A stretch of 64,000 bases of DNA from CAZYTM01 sp964649725. Its GTDB lineage: Bacteria > Desulfobacterota > Desulfuromonadia > Geobacterales > Geobacteraceae. Numbering within the stretch: position 1 is the stretch's first letter; each line of letters starts with the position of its first letter. Where the stretch lies: the NCBI GenBank assembly GCA_964649725.1, contig CAZYTM010000001.1:372001-436000 (forward strand), given 5' to 3'. Both the position numbers and the translations under genes were made by a program. The notes under the pieces are model-generated. The model did not search any database. It saw nothing but the letters and a program-made list of their open reading frames with translations, and was not told the DNA's origin. This document shows, in pieces, positions 24,769 through 33,587 of the stretch.

Positions 24769-26045
24769 GAATTATGCTGGTCGCTATCATTCTGCTGCTG
24801 ACCACTGCTATAGCCGGTGCCCAACAAGATTATCTGGAGGTCTCCGCCCAGGGGAAACGTCTCCTAAATCTTGCTGTTGCTCCGCCGCTGGCAATGACAG
24901 GCGGGCTGCGTACTGATGTGACAAAAGAGATTACCGATATTTTGCGCTTTGATCTTTCTCTCGCCGGCCCTTTCACGGTAACCGCACCAGTTGCCGAACC
25001 CCGTAGCGGTATTAGAATAGGTGAGTTCGATTTCCAACCTTGGCGTGCAGCAAGAACAGATATTCTGATCAAGACCGGCGTATCATTTGTTAATAACAAC
25101 TATATCCTGGAATTCCGTCTATACGATATAGTCAAGGAGCGTGAACTCTCTGCCAAACGTTATGTCGGTTCACCGCAGGATCTGCGCAAAATAGTCCATA
25201 CCTTCTCAGATGAGGTGATGTATATAATTACCGGAGAAAAGTCCCCTTTTACCGGCAAAATAGCTTTTGTTTCCACCCAGACCGGTAACAAGGAGATCTA
25301 TCTGATGGACTATGACGGCTACAACGTCCAGCGGCTCACCAGAAACAGTTCTATAAATCTGAATCCGGAATTTTCTCCCAACGGTAAAGAGATAATTTTC
25401 ACTTCCTACAAGAAGGGGAATCCAGACCTGTTCCGCAGGGAAATATTCAGTGGGCAGGAAGCCCGCATATCATCGGCACGCGGCATAAATATTACCGGCA
25501 CCTACTCACCGGAAGGCAATCGAATTGCTTTGACCATGAGCAAGGATGGAAATTCTGAAATTTACATAATCAGCAAAGAGGGGAAACCGTTAGCCAGGTT
25601 GACCAATAACGATGCCATTGATGTCTCCCCAAGCTGGTCCCCGGACGGTTCAAATATTGTATTTGTCTCTGACCGTCTTGGTAAACCGCAACTATTCATA
25701 ATGTCGTCCGATGGTGCCAATCTGAGACGATTAACGACCGCCGGCTCCTATAATGTCAGTCCGCGCTGGTCCCCTAAAGGGGATAGTATCGTTTACTGTC
25801 GCCAGTACGGCAATGGCTTTCAGATTCACATTATCAAGCCGGATGGGAGTGCTGACACCCAGATCACCACTGAGGGGAACAATGAACATCCACGCTGGTC
25901 ACCAGATGGCCGCTTTATAACCTTCAGTTCCAAGCGGGGCGGGACTGAAGCTGTATATGTAATGCGCGCTGACGGGTCAGGACAGACCAAGGTGAGCCGG
26001 GGCAAGAGTGCCGATTCCCACCCGACTTGGTCACCGCGTTGGTAG
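24765..26045 (+). CDS. tolB: TolB, periplasmic beta-propeller of Tol-Pal
   Basis: TolB shuttles between Pal and TolA in the periplasm. A 426-residue protein with a signal peptide (MRIMLVAIILLLTTAIAGA), an N-terminal alpha/beta domain to about residue 155, then a six-bladed propeller built from WD40-like PD40 repeats: SPNGKEIIFTSY, SPEGNRIALTMS, SPDGSNIVFVSD, SPKGDSIVYC, SPDGRFITFSS. The start is TTG 24765, overlapping the tolA stop (TTGA). ATG 24774 would remove the basic residue of the signal peptide, so TTG is preferred. Confidence 0.94.
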   Translation: MRIMLVAIILLLTTAIAGAQQDYLEVSAQGKRLLNLAVAPPLAMTGGLRTDVTKEITDILRFDLSLAGPFTVTAPVAEPRSGIRIGEFDFQPWRAARTDILIKTGVSFVNNNYILEFRLYDIVKERELSAKRYVGSPQDLRKIVHTFSDEVMYIITGEKSPFTGKIAFVSTQTGNKEIYLMDYDGYNVQRLTRNSSINLNPEFSPNGKEIIFTSYKKGNPDLFRREIFSGQEARISSARGINITGTYSPEGNRIALTMSKDGNSEIYIISKEGKPLARLTNNDAIDVSPSWSPDGSNIVFVSDRLGKPQLFIMSSDGANLRRLTTAGSYNVSPRWSPKGDSIVYCRQYGNGFQIHIIKPDGSADTQITTEGNNEHPRWSPDGRFITFSSKRGGTEAVYVMRADGSGQTKVSRGKSADSHPTWSPRW

Positions 26046-26083
26046 CCTGTTGAAAATTTTACTATTTTTGCCGTGACAAAGGA

Positions 26084-26111
26084 TTGAAATACGACTCAAA
26101 GTATGTATAAT
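26084..26111 (+). promoter_or_regulatory. Strong sigma-70-type promoter upstream of pal
   Basis: TTGAAA (26084-26089), 16-base spacer, perfect TATAAT (26106-26111), 61 bases before the pal start. Pal is an abundant lipoprotein, so an extra promoter inside the tol cluster makes sense. Confidence 0.75.
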
Positions 26112-26172
26112 TGAAATCGGTCTTAACATGTTTTTTCGCTGTTATATCAACATATGTACAAAGGAGACAAAA

Positions 26173-26763
26173 ATGCGTAAGGGTATGTTCGGATGCTTTG
26201 TGGTTCTCAGTTGTGGCCTGCTCCTCGCCGGCGGTTGTGCCAAAGATGAGATTGTAAAGAAGGATGAGCCGGTAGCACAAGCTCCTTCCTCTCCCCAAAC
26301 GCAGCCATCAGCCGTTCAGCCCAAGAAGGAAGAGGCCGCACCGGTTCAGACTGCGCAACCGGTCAAAGAGGCCCCAGTGGCAAAAGAGGAAGCCCCAATG
26401 CAAGAGGGTTCCAAGGCATCTGCTGGTGATGTAACCTTTGACAAGATATTCTTTGGATTCGATTCGTATGCGCTCACCAAGGAGTCCCGCGACACTCTGT
26501 CAAAGAATGCCGACCAGATTACCAAGAAGACCGATGCAAAAGTTCAGATCGAAGGGCATTGTGATGAGCGGGGCTCAGATGAATACAACCTGGCCCTCGG
26601 AGAAAGACGAGCCAAAGCAGCTTATAACTATCTTGTCACTCTGGGTGTCCCTGCAGACCGGCTGTCCACCATCAGTTACGGTAAAGAGCGTCCGGCTGAT
26701 CCTGGCCACGACGAAGCTGCCTGGGCAAAGAATCGCCGCGACGAATTCATTGTCAGCAAATAA
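26173..26763 (+). CDS. pal: Pal, peptidoglycan-associated outer-membrane lipoprotein
   Basis: A 196-residue lipoprotein: signal peptide ending in the lipobox LLAGGC (Cys22), a Pro/Ala/Glu-rich spacer to about residue 80, and a C-terminal OmpA-like peptidoglycan-binding domain with IFFGFDSYAL, GHCDERGSDEYNLALGERRA and NRRDEF. Pal ties the outer membrane to peptidoglycan and binds TolB. The start is ATG 26173 with AAGGAG five to eight bases upstream. An in-frame ATG at 26128 would put 15 residues before the signal peptide and has no ribosome site. Its own promoter and terminator make it a separate transcription unit. Confidence 0.95.
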   Translation: MRKGMFGCFVVLSCGLLLAGGCAKDEIVKKDEPVAQAPSSPQTQPSAVQPKKEEAAPVQTAQPVKEAPVAKEEAPMQEGSKASAGDVTFDKIFFGFDSYALTKESRDTLSKNADQITKKTDAKVQIEGHCDERGSDEYNLALGERRAKAAYNYLVTLGVPADRLSTISYGKERPADPGHDEAAWAKNRRDEFIVSK

Positions 26764-26785
26764 CCCTTCCAGCCAAGAAGTGTTG

Positions 26786-26819
26786 GTAGGGGCGTATGGT
26801 TATACGCCCCTACTTTTTT
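26786..26819 (+). terminator. Intrinsic terminator after pal
   Basis: A perfect 12-bp stem (GTAGGGGCGTAT/ATACGCCCCTAC) with loop GGTT and a run of six T. It probably limits read-through into cpoB, so the two genes are expressed at different levels. Confidence 0.95.
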
Positions 26820-26853
26820 ACCCTCAGATAGTTGACTGGAGGATAACAACATT

Positions 26854-27681
26854 ATGCGGTGGCCAGACAAAACTCCATTAATCATTATCTTCCTTTTATT
26901 AACTGGATGTGCCAGCAAGGGAGAACTAGAATTTCTGCAGCGCGACCAAGAAGAACTGAAGGCCCAGCTCTTTCGCGTAGAAAAAGATCTTGGTGGGATA
27001 CGAAGCGAAGCCAAGGAAGGTTTGGAAAAAAACCTGAAAAATTTTCAGAAAGAGGTAGATGCCATTCGTAAAGGGACTGCTGATCTCCAGGCAACTCTTG
27101 ACAGCGCCAAGGTCGATATGCAGGTATTAACCGGCAAAGTGGATGATGTCACCCTGCTGGCAAAAAAACCGGCCGAGGATATCACCCTCTTCAAGGAAGA
27201 TTCCATAAAACGTTTCAGCACTATAGAAGAGCGTTTGCTTAAACTGGAGGGGTCTTTAGATGAGTTGCAGAAAAAGGTAGCAGAAACCAAGACCAAAGAG
27301 CTGGAACAGGCCCCTGACGCTCTCTATCAGAAAGGGCTCGACCTGTTTCGCGGCGGAGACCCGCTGAAATCCAGAGAGCAGTTAAGCAAGTTTCTCGAAC
27401 TATATCCGACTCATGAATTGACAGCCAATGCCCATTACTGGCTTGGAGAGACCTATTACAGTGAAAAAAAATATGACCAGGCAATACTGGAATTTCAGGA
27501 AGTGATCAAGAATTTCCCAGGCAAGGAGAAGGTCCCTGCGGCTATGCTGAAGCAGGCCATGGCCTTCAAGGAGTTGGGAGATGCCAAGAGCGCCCGCTAC
27601 GTCTACAAGAAATTGCTGGAAGACTTCCCCTATGCCGATGAAGCCAAGTTGGCCAAGGAAAGATTACGCGAGCTGAAATAG
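26854..27681 (+). CDS. cpoB: CpoB/YbgF-like Tol-associated TPR lipoprotein
   Basis: A 275-residue protein closing the Tol-Pal cluster. It has a short signal with a lipobox-like LLLTGC (Cys19, LTGCASKG), a long coiled coil from about residue 25 to 150, and C-terminal tetratricopeptide repeats (ALYQKGLDLFRGGDP, ANAHYWLGETYYSEKKYDQAI, AMLKQAMAFKELGDAKSARYVY). CpoB coordinates peptidoglycan synthesis with outer-membrane constriction. E. coli CpoB is periplasmic and soluble, whereas here the lipobox suggests a lipoprotein. GGAGGA lies about ten bases before the ATG. Confidence 0.92.
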   Translation: MRWPDKTPLIIIFLLLTGCASKGELEFLQRDQEELKAQLFRVEKDLGGIRSEAKEGLEKNLKNFQKEVDAIRKGTADLQATLDSAKVDMQVLTGKVDDVTLLAKKPAEDITLFKEDSIKRFSTIEERLLKLEGSLDELQKKVAETKTKELEQAPDALYQKGLDLFRGGDPLKSREQLSKFLELYPTHELTANAHYWLGETYYSEKKYDQAILEFQEVIKNFPGKEKVPAAMLKQAMAFKELGDAKSARYVYKKLLEDFPYADEAKLAKERLRELK

Positions 27682-27690
27682 GCTGACAGA

Positions 27691-27714
27691 AAAAGGCGGG
27701 ATACCCCGCCTTTT
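27691..27714. terminator. Bidirectional terminator between cpoB and tatA
   Basis: A 10-bp stem AAAAGGCGGG/CCCGCCTTTT with loop ATAC. It has A-run and T-run ends, so it can stop cpoB on the plus strand and tatA on the minus strand. Confidence 0.9.
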
Positions 27715-27738
27715 CATATTTGCTATGGAGCTAGTTTA

Positions 27739-28008
27739 TCAACTCTTAATCTTTTCTTTTTCTTCTTTTGCCGGAGGCACCGGTTCTTGGTGCTCCCCTT
27801 TTTCTGCGACCTGTTTGGCTGGTGCTTCTTTTTCTTCAGCCTGCTTTGTCTCCTCAGCTACATTCTGTTTGAAATCCTCAGCTGCCCGTTTGAATTCTGC
27901 CAGTCCTTTGCCCAGCGAACGGGCCAGATCCGGAAGTTTTTGCGGGCCGATGACTATCAAGGCAATGATCAGGATTATGATGAGTTCTGGCATTCCGATT
28001 CCGAACAT
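27739..28008 (-). CDS. tatA: Twin-arginine translocase subunit, TatA/B family
   Basis: An 89-residue protein with an N-terminal membrane helix (MPELIIILIIALIVIG), the hinge GPQKLPDLARSLGKGLAEFKRA and an amphipathic helix, followed by a Glu/Lys/Pro-rich tail. TatA-type subunits form the pore of the Tat system, which exports folded, cofactor-bearing proteins. The GPQKLP hinge is TatB-like while the length and tail fit TatA, so the A/B assignment is open. tatC is not in the window. Confidence 0.9.
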   Translation of the reverse strand: MFGIGMPELIIILIIALIVIGPQKLPDLARSLGKGLAEFKRAAEDFKQNVAEETKQAEEKEAPAKQVAEKGEHQEPVPPAKEEKEKIKS

Positions 28009-28114
28009 ATTTTCTACCTCTCGATCCCGTTAGAGATGTTGACCGTTCTGAATTAATCAAGATGAACTTCATCATAGATGTTTTATAGACGCCTGTCAAG
28101 AAAGCGCAAAGGGT

Positions 28115-28144
28115 TTGACATATACATCTTTCTTGAACTACTAT
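28115..28144 (+). promoter_or_regulatory. Sigma-70-type promoter for nadA
   Basis: TTGACA (28115-28120), 18-base spacer, TACTAT (28139-28144), 45 bases before the nadA start. A perfect -35 and a good -10. Confidence 0.7.
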
Positions 28145-28188
28145 CAGCGATATTTTGCCAGCATTAATTCTATCATCAGGATCAGAAC

Positions 28189-29103
28189 ATGCCCAACAAA
28201 GAGATTCAGCAGGAAATCCGCAAGCTTCTCAATGACCGCAATGCCGTCCTTCTGGCCCATAATTACATGCGCGACGAGGTGCAGGAGATTGCCGACATAA
28301 CCGGCGATTCGCTGGCCCTTTCCATGGAAGCAGCGCAGACAAGTGCCGATATAATAGTCTTTTGCGGAGTACATTTCATGGCCGAATCTGCCTCCATCCT
28401 TGCTCCGGACAAAATCGTCCTGCTGCCGAGACTTGATGCCGGTTGTCCGATGGCCGACATGGTAACAGTCGAGGGGCTACGGGGGATGAAAGCTCTACAT
28501 CCTGGAGTGCCGGTGGTGACATACGTCAATTCTTCTGCCGCAGTCAAGGCTGAGAGCGACATCTGCTGCACCTCGGCAAATGCCCAGAAGGTGGTTGACT
28601 CCCTTGCCGACCAGGAGTTGATCTTTGTTCCGGATCGTAATTTAGGCCGCTATGTCGCCCGCAACTCGACCAAGAGGTTCCATTTCTGGGACGGCTACTG
28701 CCCGACCCATGAAAGACTCACCGTGGATGCAGTCATAAGGATGAAACAGGAGTACCCGGAGGCAAAATTCGTCTGTCACCCGGAATGTAATCCGGCTGTG
28801 GTCGACCTTGCAGATCACGTCTGCTCCACGACCGGCATGTACGGTTACTGCAAAAAGAGTTCGACGCGCCTTTTCATAATCGGCACCGAAGCTGGGATAC
28901 TCTATCGCCTGCAAAAGGAGAATCCCGAGAAAGAGTTCATCCTTGCTTCACCAGCGCTCTTTTGCCCCAATATGAAACTTACTTCGCTGGAAGACATCGT
29001 CGCGGCGCTTACGACCATGGCGCCGGTGGTAAAGGTGCCGGAGGAGATCAGGGCCCCAGCAAAGCGGGCGTTGGACCGGATGCTGGCAATTCCCAGAGAT
29101 TAG
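28189..29103 (+). CDS. nadA: Quinolinate synthase A
   Basis: NadA condenses iminoaspartate with dihydroxyacetone phosphate to quinolinate in NAD synthesis, using a [4Fe-4S] cluster. The 304-residue protein has the three expected cluster cysteines: Cys86 (GCPMAD), Cys171 (GYCPTHE) and Cys259 (LFCPNMK), plus YVNSSAAVKAESD and HPECNP of the active site. It is the short, three-domain form found in most anaerobes. nadB and nadC are not adjacent. Confidence 0.96.
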   Translation: MPNKEIQQEIRKLLNDRNAVLLAHNYMRDEVQEIADITGDSLALSMEAAQTSADIIVFCGVHFMAESASILAPDKIVLLPRLDAGCPMADMVTVEGLRGMKALHPGVPVVTYVNSSAAVKAESDICCTSANAQKVVDSLADQELIFVPDRNLGRYVARNSTKRFHFWDGYCPTHERLTVDAVIRMKQEYPEAKFVCHPECNPAVVDLADHVCSTTGMYGYCKKSSTRLFIIGTEAGILYRLQKENPEKEFILASPALFCPNMKLTSLEDIVAALTTMAPVVKVPEEIRAPAKRALDRMLAIPRD

Positions 29104-29152
29104 GCAGCCATTATGCGACCCCCACTATCTGCAGGATAATTCTGGAGCTGCC

Positions 29153-29692
29153 ATGATTCGCCCCTTCAACGGGATTATGCCGCAAATCGACCATTCCGCC
29201 TTTATCGCTGAGACTGCCGTTATTATCGGTGACGTTCAGATAGGTCCCGAAAGTAGTATCTGGTATAACGTGGTTGTCCGTGGCGATGTCAATTATATCC
29301 GCATTGGTGCTCGCACTAACATACAGGACCAATGCATGCTGCACGTATCTAGTCCTAAAGCGGCTGATGATCCCGGCGCACCCCTGACTATCGGCAATGA
29401 TGTCACGATTGGGCATGGGGTCACTCTGCATGGCTGTACCATAGCGGAAAATGCCTTTATCGGCATGCAGGCCATTATCATGGACAAGGCCGTAGTCGGC
29501 ACCGGGGCTCTCATTGGGGCCCGTGCCCTGGTAACTGAGGGGACTATCATCCCTCCATATACCCTTTGGCTCGGATCCCCAGCCAAACTAAAACGAGAGC
29601 TCACTTCTGATGAAATCATAAAATTACGAAAAACAGCTGAAAACTACATTGGTTACGCTGCACTCTATCGTAACGAGCCCCCCTCCCTGTAG
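29153..29692 (+). CDS. Gamma-class carbonic anhydrase-like protein
   Basis: A 179-residue left-handed beta-helix protein of the gamma-carbonic anhydrase/YrdA group. The hexapeptide repeats include VVVRGDVNYIRIGARTNIQD (with the conserved Arg and Asp) and the three metal-binding His positions in MLHVS and GHGVTLHG. Family members hydrate CO2 or have unknown roles, so activity is not certain. It lies 49 bases after nadA on the same strand, probably co-transcribed, with GGAG before the ATG. Confidence 0.88.
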   Translation: MIRPFNGIMPQIDHSAFIAETAVIIGDVQIGPESSIWYNVVVRGDVNYIRIGARTNIQDQCMLHVSSPKAADDPGAPLTIGNDVTIGHGVTLHGCTIAENAFIGMQAIIMDKAVVGTGALIGARALVTEGTIIPPYTLWLGSPAKLKRELTSDEIIKLRKTAENYIGYAALYRNEPPSL

Positions 29693-29715
29693 CCCTTTCG
29701 CACGACAAGTCATGA

Positions 29716-29943
29716 ATCTACAGTGACCACCATCAGGAAGAATGGGATACGAAAAATCCACATCTGACCATGGTCCGTCTGGCAGATATGACCTGTCATA
29801 AACTCGGCATAAGCATGCACCGTCAACCAGGACTTATGCTGGTAACCAGTAAAGAAGTGCAGCTCCTGGGGCTTAAGGAAATATTTCTGGCAGAGTTGGA
29901 GATTGCCATCGAAGATTCATTGGGGCTCAATAAGGCCGCCTGA
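29716..29943 (+). pseudogene. C-terminal remnant of an HDOD/HD-domain protein
   Basis: This frame reads QEEWDTKNPHLTMVRLADM, then TCHKLGIS, and ends with LLGLKEIFLAELEIAIEDSL. That is the shape of the C-terminal end of HDOD (and HD-GYP) signalling proteins: AAVHLADxLxxKLGIG, then a Leu/Glu-rich helix. The HD-domain body is missing: a TGA stands at 29713 and no matching sequence lies upstream before the carbonic anhydrase-like gene. A 57-codon ORF starting at ATG 29770 could still be translated, but no ribosome site is evident. Probably a decayed gene. Confidence 0.5.
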
Positions 29944-30052
29944 ACAAACTATCAGCTTTGTCAGGGGAATAACTGGACATGCCGGCCAACATTCGTTATG
30001 CTGATATACAGAAGCCTTACCCTGCACAACGTTGTCTTGTATAAACCAGAGC

Positions 30053-33000
30053 ATGCCCCCTGACCAGACACATAACATTGCCGTCATTGCTACAGCACTT
30101 GCATCGACTGAGGCCCGGATTGAACTGACCGGGCTGTGCGGTGCGGCTCCAGCCTATCTGCTGGCACAGCTATATGACAAACTCTCTGCCCCGCTGCTCA
30201 TAATAACCCAGGATAGCGACAGTGCTGAAGAACTCTGCCGGGAACTCCGCTTCTTTACCAATGACCGTGAAAGTATTCTCCTCTTCCCTGCCTGGGATGC
30301 TCTCCCATTCGAAACAGCCTCGCCGCATCCAGACACCACCGGACAGCGCCTAAACGCTCTATTCAGGCTCCTTGACAACAAGGTGAAAGCCTTAGTAGCC
30401 CCCCTGTCAGCAGTTGCACAGCGAGTTATCCCCAGACAGACTCTGGGAGAGGTGTCTCAGTATCTGGTAGCCGGCGAAGAGATCCCCCGTGAGCCGCTAC
30501 TGCATAAACTGGTCAAGCTTGGTTATGCTAATGTCCCCTTGGTGGAAGACAGGGGCACCTTTTCAGTCCGGGGGGGGATTCTCGACATTTTCCCGCCAAA
30601 TCTGGAGACCCCGCTCAGAATCGAATTTTTTGGCGATTTTGTCGATACCATAAGGACTTTTGATCCGGTCAGTCAACGTTCTCTCCACTCTGTCAACGAG
30701 TTGGTGCTGCTGCCATCGCGGGAAATCATCCTTTCTGACGAGGTACTGGCTGCCTTTGCCACTCTCCTCAAGGAAAGGTGCGATCATTTGGAACTCCCGG
30801 CCGAACGTCGTCGCTCGTTGCTTGAACAGTTGCAATGTGCCATCTATCCTCCAGGTATTGAATCTTTGCAGCCGCTATTTCATCCCGGGCTGGAAACCAT
30901 CTTCGATTATGCCGGCCCTGCCGCCATCAGGGTACTGATCGATCCTGCCTCACTGATTGCGGCAGGGGAACGTTTTGCCCTGGAGATCGAACAGGCGATG
31001 CAAAGCGCTACCGGACATGACATGATTACCGCACCAGCGGAGCAACTCTATCTCTCCACCACAGAACTGGCAGAGCATTTGGCAACTGGGCGTAGTCTGC
31101 AAATACCATTTCTCAACATCTCGACATTTGGCGAACATGCCGTCCAGTCTTTCAATTTCAGTTCTGCAGACAATAATGATCTCAAAGTAGAGGCAACCCC
31201 TGAAGGGGAGGGTATTCTTAAGCCCCTGACCGACCGTCTTGCTGCATGGCTGGCAGATCAACATAAAGTTGTAGCTGTCTGCCACCAGCAAACCCAGGCC
31301 CAGCGTCTTTATGACCTGTTGAGCCCCTACGGTTTAGCGCTGACTATATCGGAACGAAGTTTCCCCCGGGAACGATCCAGGCGCGACAACAAGCTTGTCA
31401 TACTGGTTGGAGAACTCTCCCGGGGCTTTCGCCTCCCCGAAGAAAAGCTGCTGGTCATAGCCGAAGAAGAGCTTTTCGGTAAAAGGGTTAAGCGTCGCGG
31501 GCTCACCGAGGCCAGGAAAAAACAGCTCCTCTCCTCTCTAGCAGAGCTTAAACCTGGCGACCCGATGGTCCACATCGACTTCGGTATAGGCATATACCGT
31601 GGGCTGCAGCATCTGCAGCTTGGTGATACAGCAGGGGATTTTATCCTGCTTGAATACGCCGGCAGCGACAAACTATACCTCCCTATCGACCGGCTCAATC
31701 TGGTACAGCGCTATGTCGGTGCCGAAAGTATCGAGCCAAGGGTCGACAAGCTCGGCAGCGCTGCCTGGGAAAAAGCCAAAACCAAAGCCCGGGCTGCTGT
31801 TCAGGAGATGGCCGAAGAACTGTTGAAATTCTATGCCCTGCGACAGATTCAGGAAGGGCATTCCTTCTCACCACCAGACGAACTTTATCGCGAATTCGAA
31901 GCAGCCTTCGCCTTTGAAGAGACTCCCGACCAGCTTGCTGCCATCGAAGATGTCCTGCAGGATCTGCAGAATCCACGGCCAATGGATCGCCTTATTTGTG
32001 GTGATGTCGGTTACGGCAAGACTGAAGTTGCCATGCGAGGCGCCTTCAAGGTGGCTATGGATGGCAAACAGGTCGCTATCCTGGTGCCGACCACAATACT
32101 TGCCCAACAGCACATGGAAAGCTTTCGGGAGAGATTCAAACCATATCCGGTACACGTGGAAATGCTCTCTCGCTTCCGTTCGACAGCTGAGCAGAAAGCT
32201 ATCCTGGCCGATGTCAGCAAGGGGAATATCGATATCATAATCGGCACGCACCGACTGCTGCAGAAAGATGTCGTCTTCAAAGACCTGGGGCTGTTGATCG
32301 TCGATGAGGAACAGCGTTTCGGTGTCACTCACAAGGAGAGGCTCAAACAGTTCCGGGCAGTTGTCGATATAATGACTCTTACAGCCACGCCTATTCCTCG
32401 CACCCTCTATATGTCAATCATGGGGATTCGTGATCTCTCTATCATAGATACTCCTCCGGTTGACCGGCTGGCGATAAAAACCTATGTTGCCAGTTTCAAC
32501 GATGAATTGATACAAGAGGCTGTACTCCGTGAATTGCGCCGTGGCGGGCAGGTCTTCTTTGTCCATAACCGCGTTCAGTCTATATCCGCAATGGCCGAGC
32601 ACCTGAGCCGGATCGTCCCGGAAGCGAAAATCGCCGTGGCGCATGGCCAGATGGAGGAAAAGGAGTTGGAAAAGATAATGCTCGGTTTCATGCATGGCGA
32701 TACCAATCTCCTCCTCTGCACCACCATTATCGAGTCCGGTCTTGACATACCATCCGCCAACACCCTTATTGTCAATAAAGCCGATGCGTTCGGTCTGGCA
32801 CAGCTCTATCAGCTGCGCGGCCGGGTAGGACGCTCCAGACAGCGCGCCTACGCCTACTTCCTTATCTCTGGCGAAGGGTCGATTACAGCCGATGCGCGAG
32901 AACGGCTGAAGATTCTGCAAGAACTTACTGAACTAGGGGCAGGATTCCGCATCGCCACTCATGATCTGGAAATCCGTGGCGCCGGCGACCTGCTCGGCGC

Positions 33001-33535
33001 CCGCCAATCCGGGAATATAGCTGCTGTAGGTTTCGAGCTTTACACCGAGCTTCTGGAAGAGACTATCCGCCAGCTAAAGGGTGAAGATCTGACCGAACGG
33101 GTTGAACCGGAGATCAAGCTGCGCATTCCTGCATTTATCCCCGAACAGTACCTGCCAGACCCGAACCAGCGGCTGTTAATCTACAAGAAACTGGCCCAGA
33201 TGACGGAAGAAGAGGAACTCATCGATATCAGGGCGGAATTGCTCGACCGTTTCGGCAAACTACCGCAGGCGGCCATCTATCTGCTGGAGATCATGCAATT
33301 GCGGATGCAGATGAAACATCTGCTCATTAAAGAGGTGGAATTTGACGGCAAGCGGCTCATTTTCTCCTTCCACCAGAAAACACCCGTCTCGCCGGACATA
33401 ATCATCGCTTTGATACGCCAGAAACCTCGCCAGTATCAATTCAGCCCCGATTTTCGGTTGCTCGTAGAGCTAACTGATACCTCGTTTGATAACATCCTCA
33501 CCACAGCGAGAAATCTCTTGAAAAGCCTTATCTGA
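30053..33535 (+). CDS. mfd: Transcription-repair coupling factor
   Basis: Mfd displaces RNA polymerase stalled at DNA lesions and recruits UvrA. 1160 residues, normal length. Seen in order: UvrB-homology region (about 25-370: SDSAEELCRELRFF, LLFPAWDALPFE, SVRGGILDIFPP), RNA-polymerase-interacting CarD-like domain (about 500-560: GDPMVHIDFGIGIYRGLQ), helicase motifs (CGDVGYGKTEVAMRG, Walker B DEEQRFG, TATPIPRTLYMS, IESGLDIPSANT, QLRGRVGRS) and the C-terminal Mfd domain (PDPNQRLLIYKKLAQ). ATG 30053 is taken as start. TTG 30032 is in frame but no ribosome site distinguishes them. It probably heads a run with the two isomerase genes. Confidence 0.97.
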   Translation: MPPDQTHNIAVIATALASTEARIELTGLCGAAPAYLLAQLYDKLSAPLLIITQDSDSAEELCRELRFFTNDRESILLFPAWDALPFETASPHPDTTGQRLNALFRLLDNKVKALVAPLSAVAQRVIPRQTLGEVSQYLVAGEEIPREPLLHKLVKLGYANVPLVEDRGTFSVRGGILDIFPPNLETPLRIEFFGDFVDTIRTFDPVSQRSLHSVNELVLLPSREIILSDEVLAAFATLLKERCDHLELPAERRRSLLEQLQCAIYPPGIESLQPLFHPGLETIFDYAGPAAIRVLIDPASLIAAGERFALEIEQAMQSATGHDMITAPAEQLYLSTTELAEHLATGRSLQIPFLNISTFGEHAVQSFNFSSADNNDLKVEATPEGEGILKPLTDRLAAWLADQHKVVAVCHQQTQAQRLYDLLSPYGLALTISERSFPRERSRRDNKLVILVGELSRGFRLPEEKLLVIAEEELFGKRVKRRGLTEARKKQLLSSLAELKPGDPMVHIDFGIGIYRGLQHLQLGDTAGDFILLEYAGSDKLYLPIDRLNLVQRYVGAESIEPRVDKLGSAAWEKAKTKARAAVQEMAEELLKFYALRQIQEGHSFSPPDELYREFEAAFAFEETPDQLAAIEDVLQDLQNPRPMDRLICGDVGYGKTEVAMRGAFKVAMDGKQVAILVPTTILAQQHMESFRERFKPYPVHVEMLSRFRSTAEQKAILADVSKGNIDIIIGTHRLLQKDVVFKDLGLLIVDEEQRFGVTHKERLKQFRAVVDIMTLTATPIPRTLYMSIMGIRDLSIIDTPPVDRLAIKTYVASFNDELIQEAVLRELRRGGQVFFVHNRVQSISAMAEHLSRIVPEAKIAVAHGQMEEKELEKIMLGFMHGDTNLLLCTTIIESGLDIPSANTLIVNKADAFGLAQLYQLRGRVGRSRQRAYAYFLISGEGSITADARERLKILQELTELGAGFRIATHDLEIRGAGDLLGARQSGNIAAVGFELYTELLEETIRQLKGEDLTERVEPEIKLRIPAFIPEQYLPDPNQRLLIYKKLAQMTEEEELIDIRAELLDRFGKLPQAAIYLLEIMQLRMQMKHLLIKEVEFDGKRLIFSFHQKTPVSPDIIIALIRQKPRQYQFSPDFRLLVELTDTSFDNILTTARNLLKSLI

Positions 33536-33587
33536 TGTGCTAGCGTTTTAGTTTGTGTCAATAAAATTACTAGCGAAGGAGCTAATT

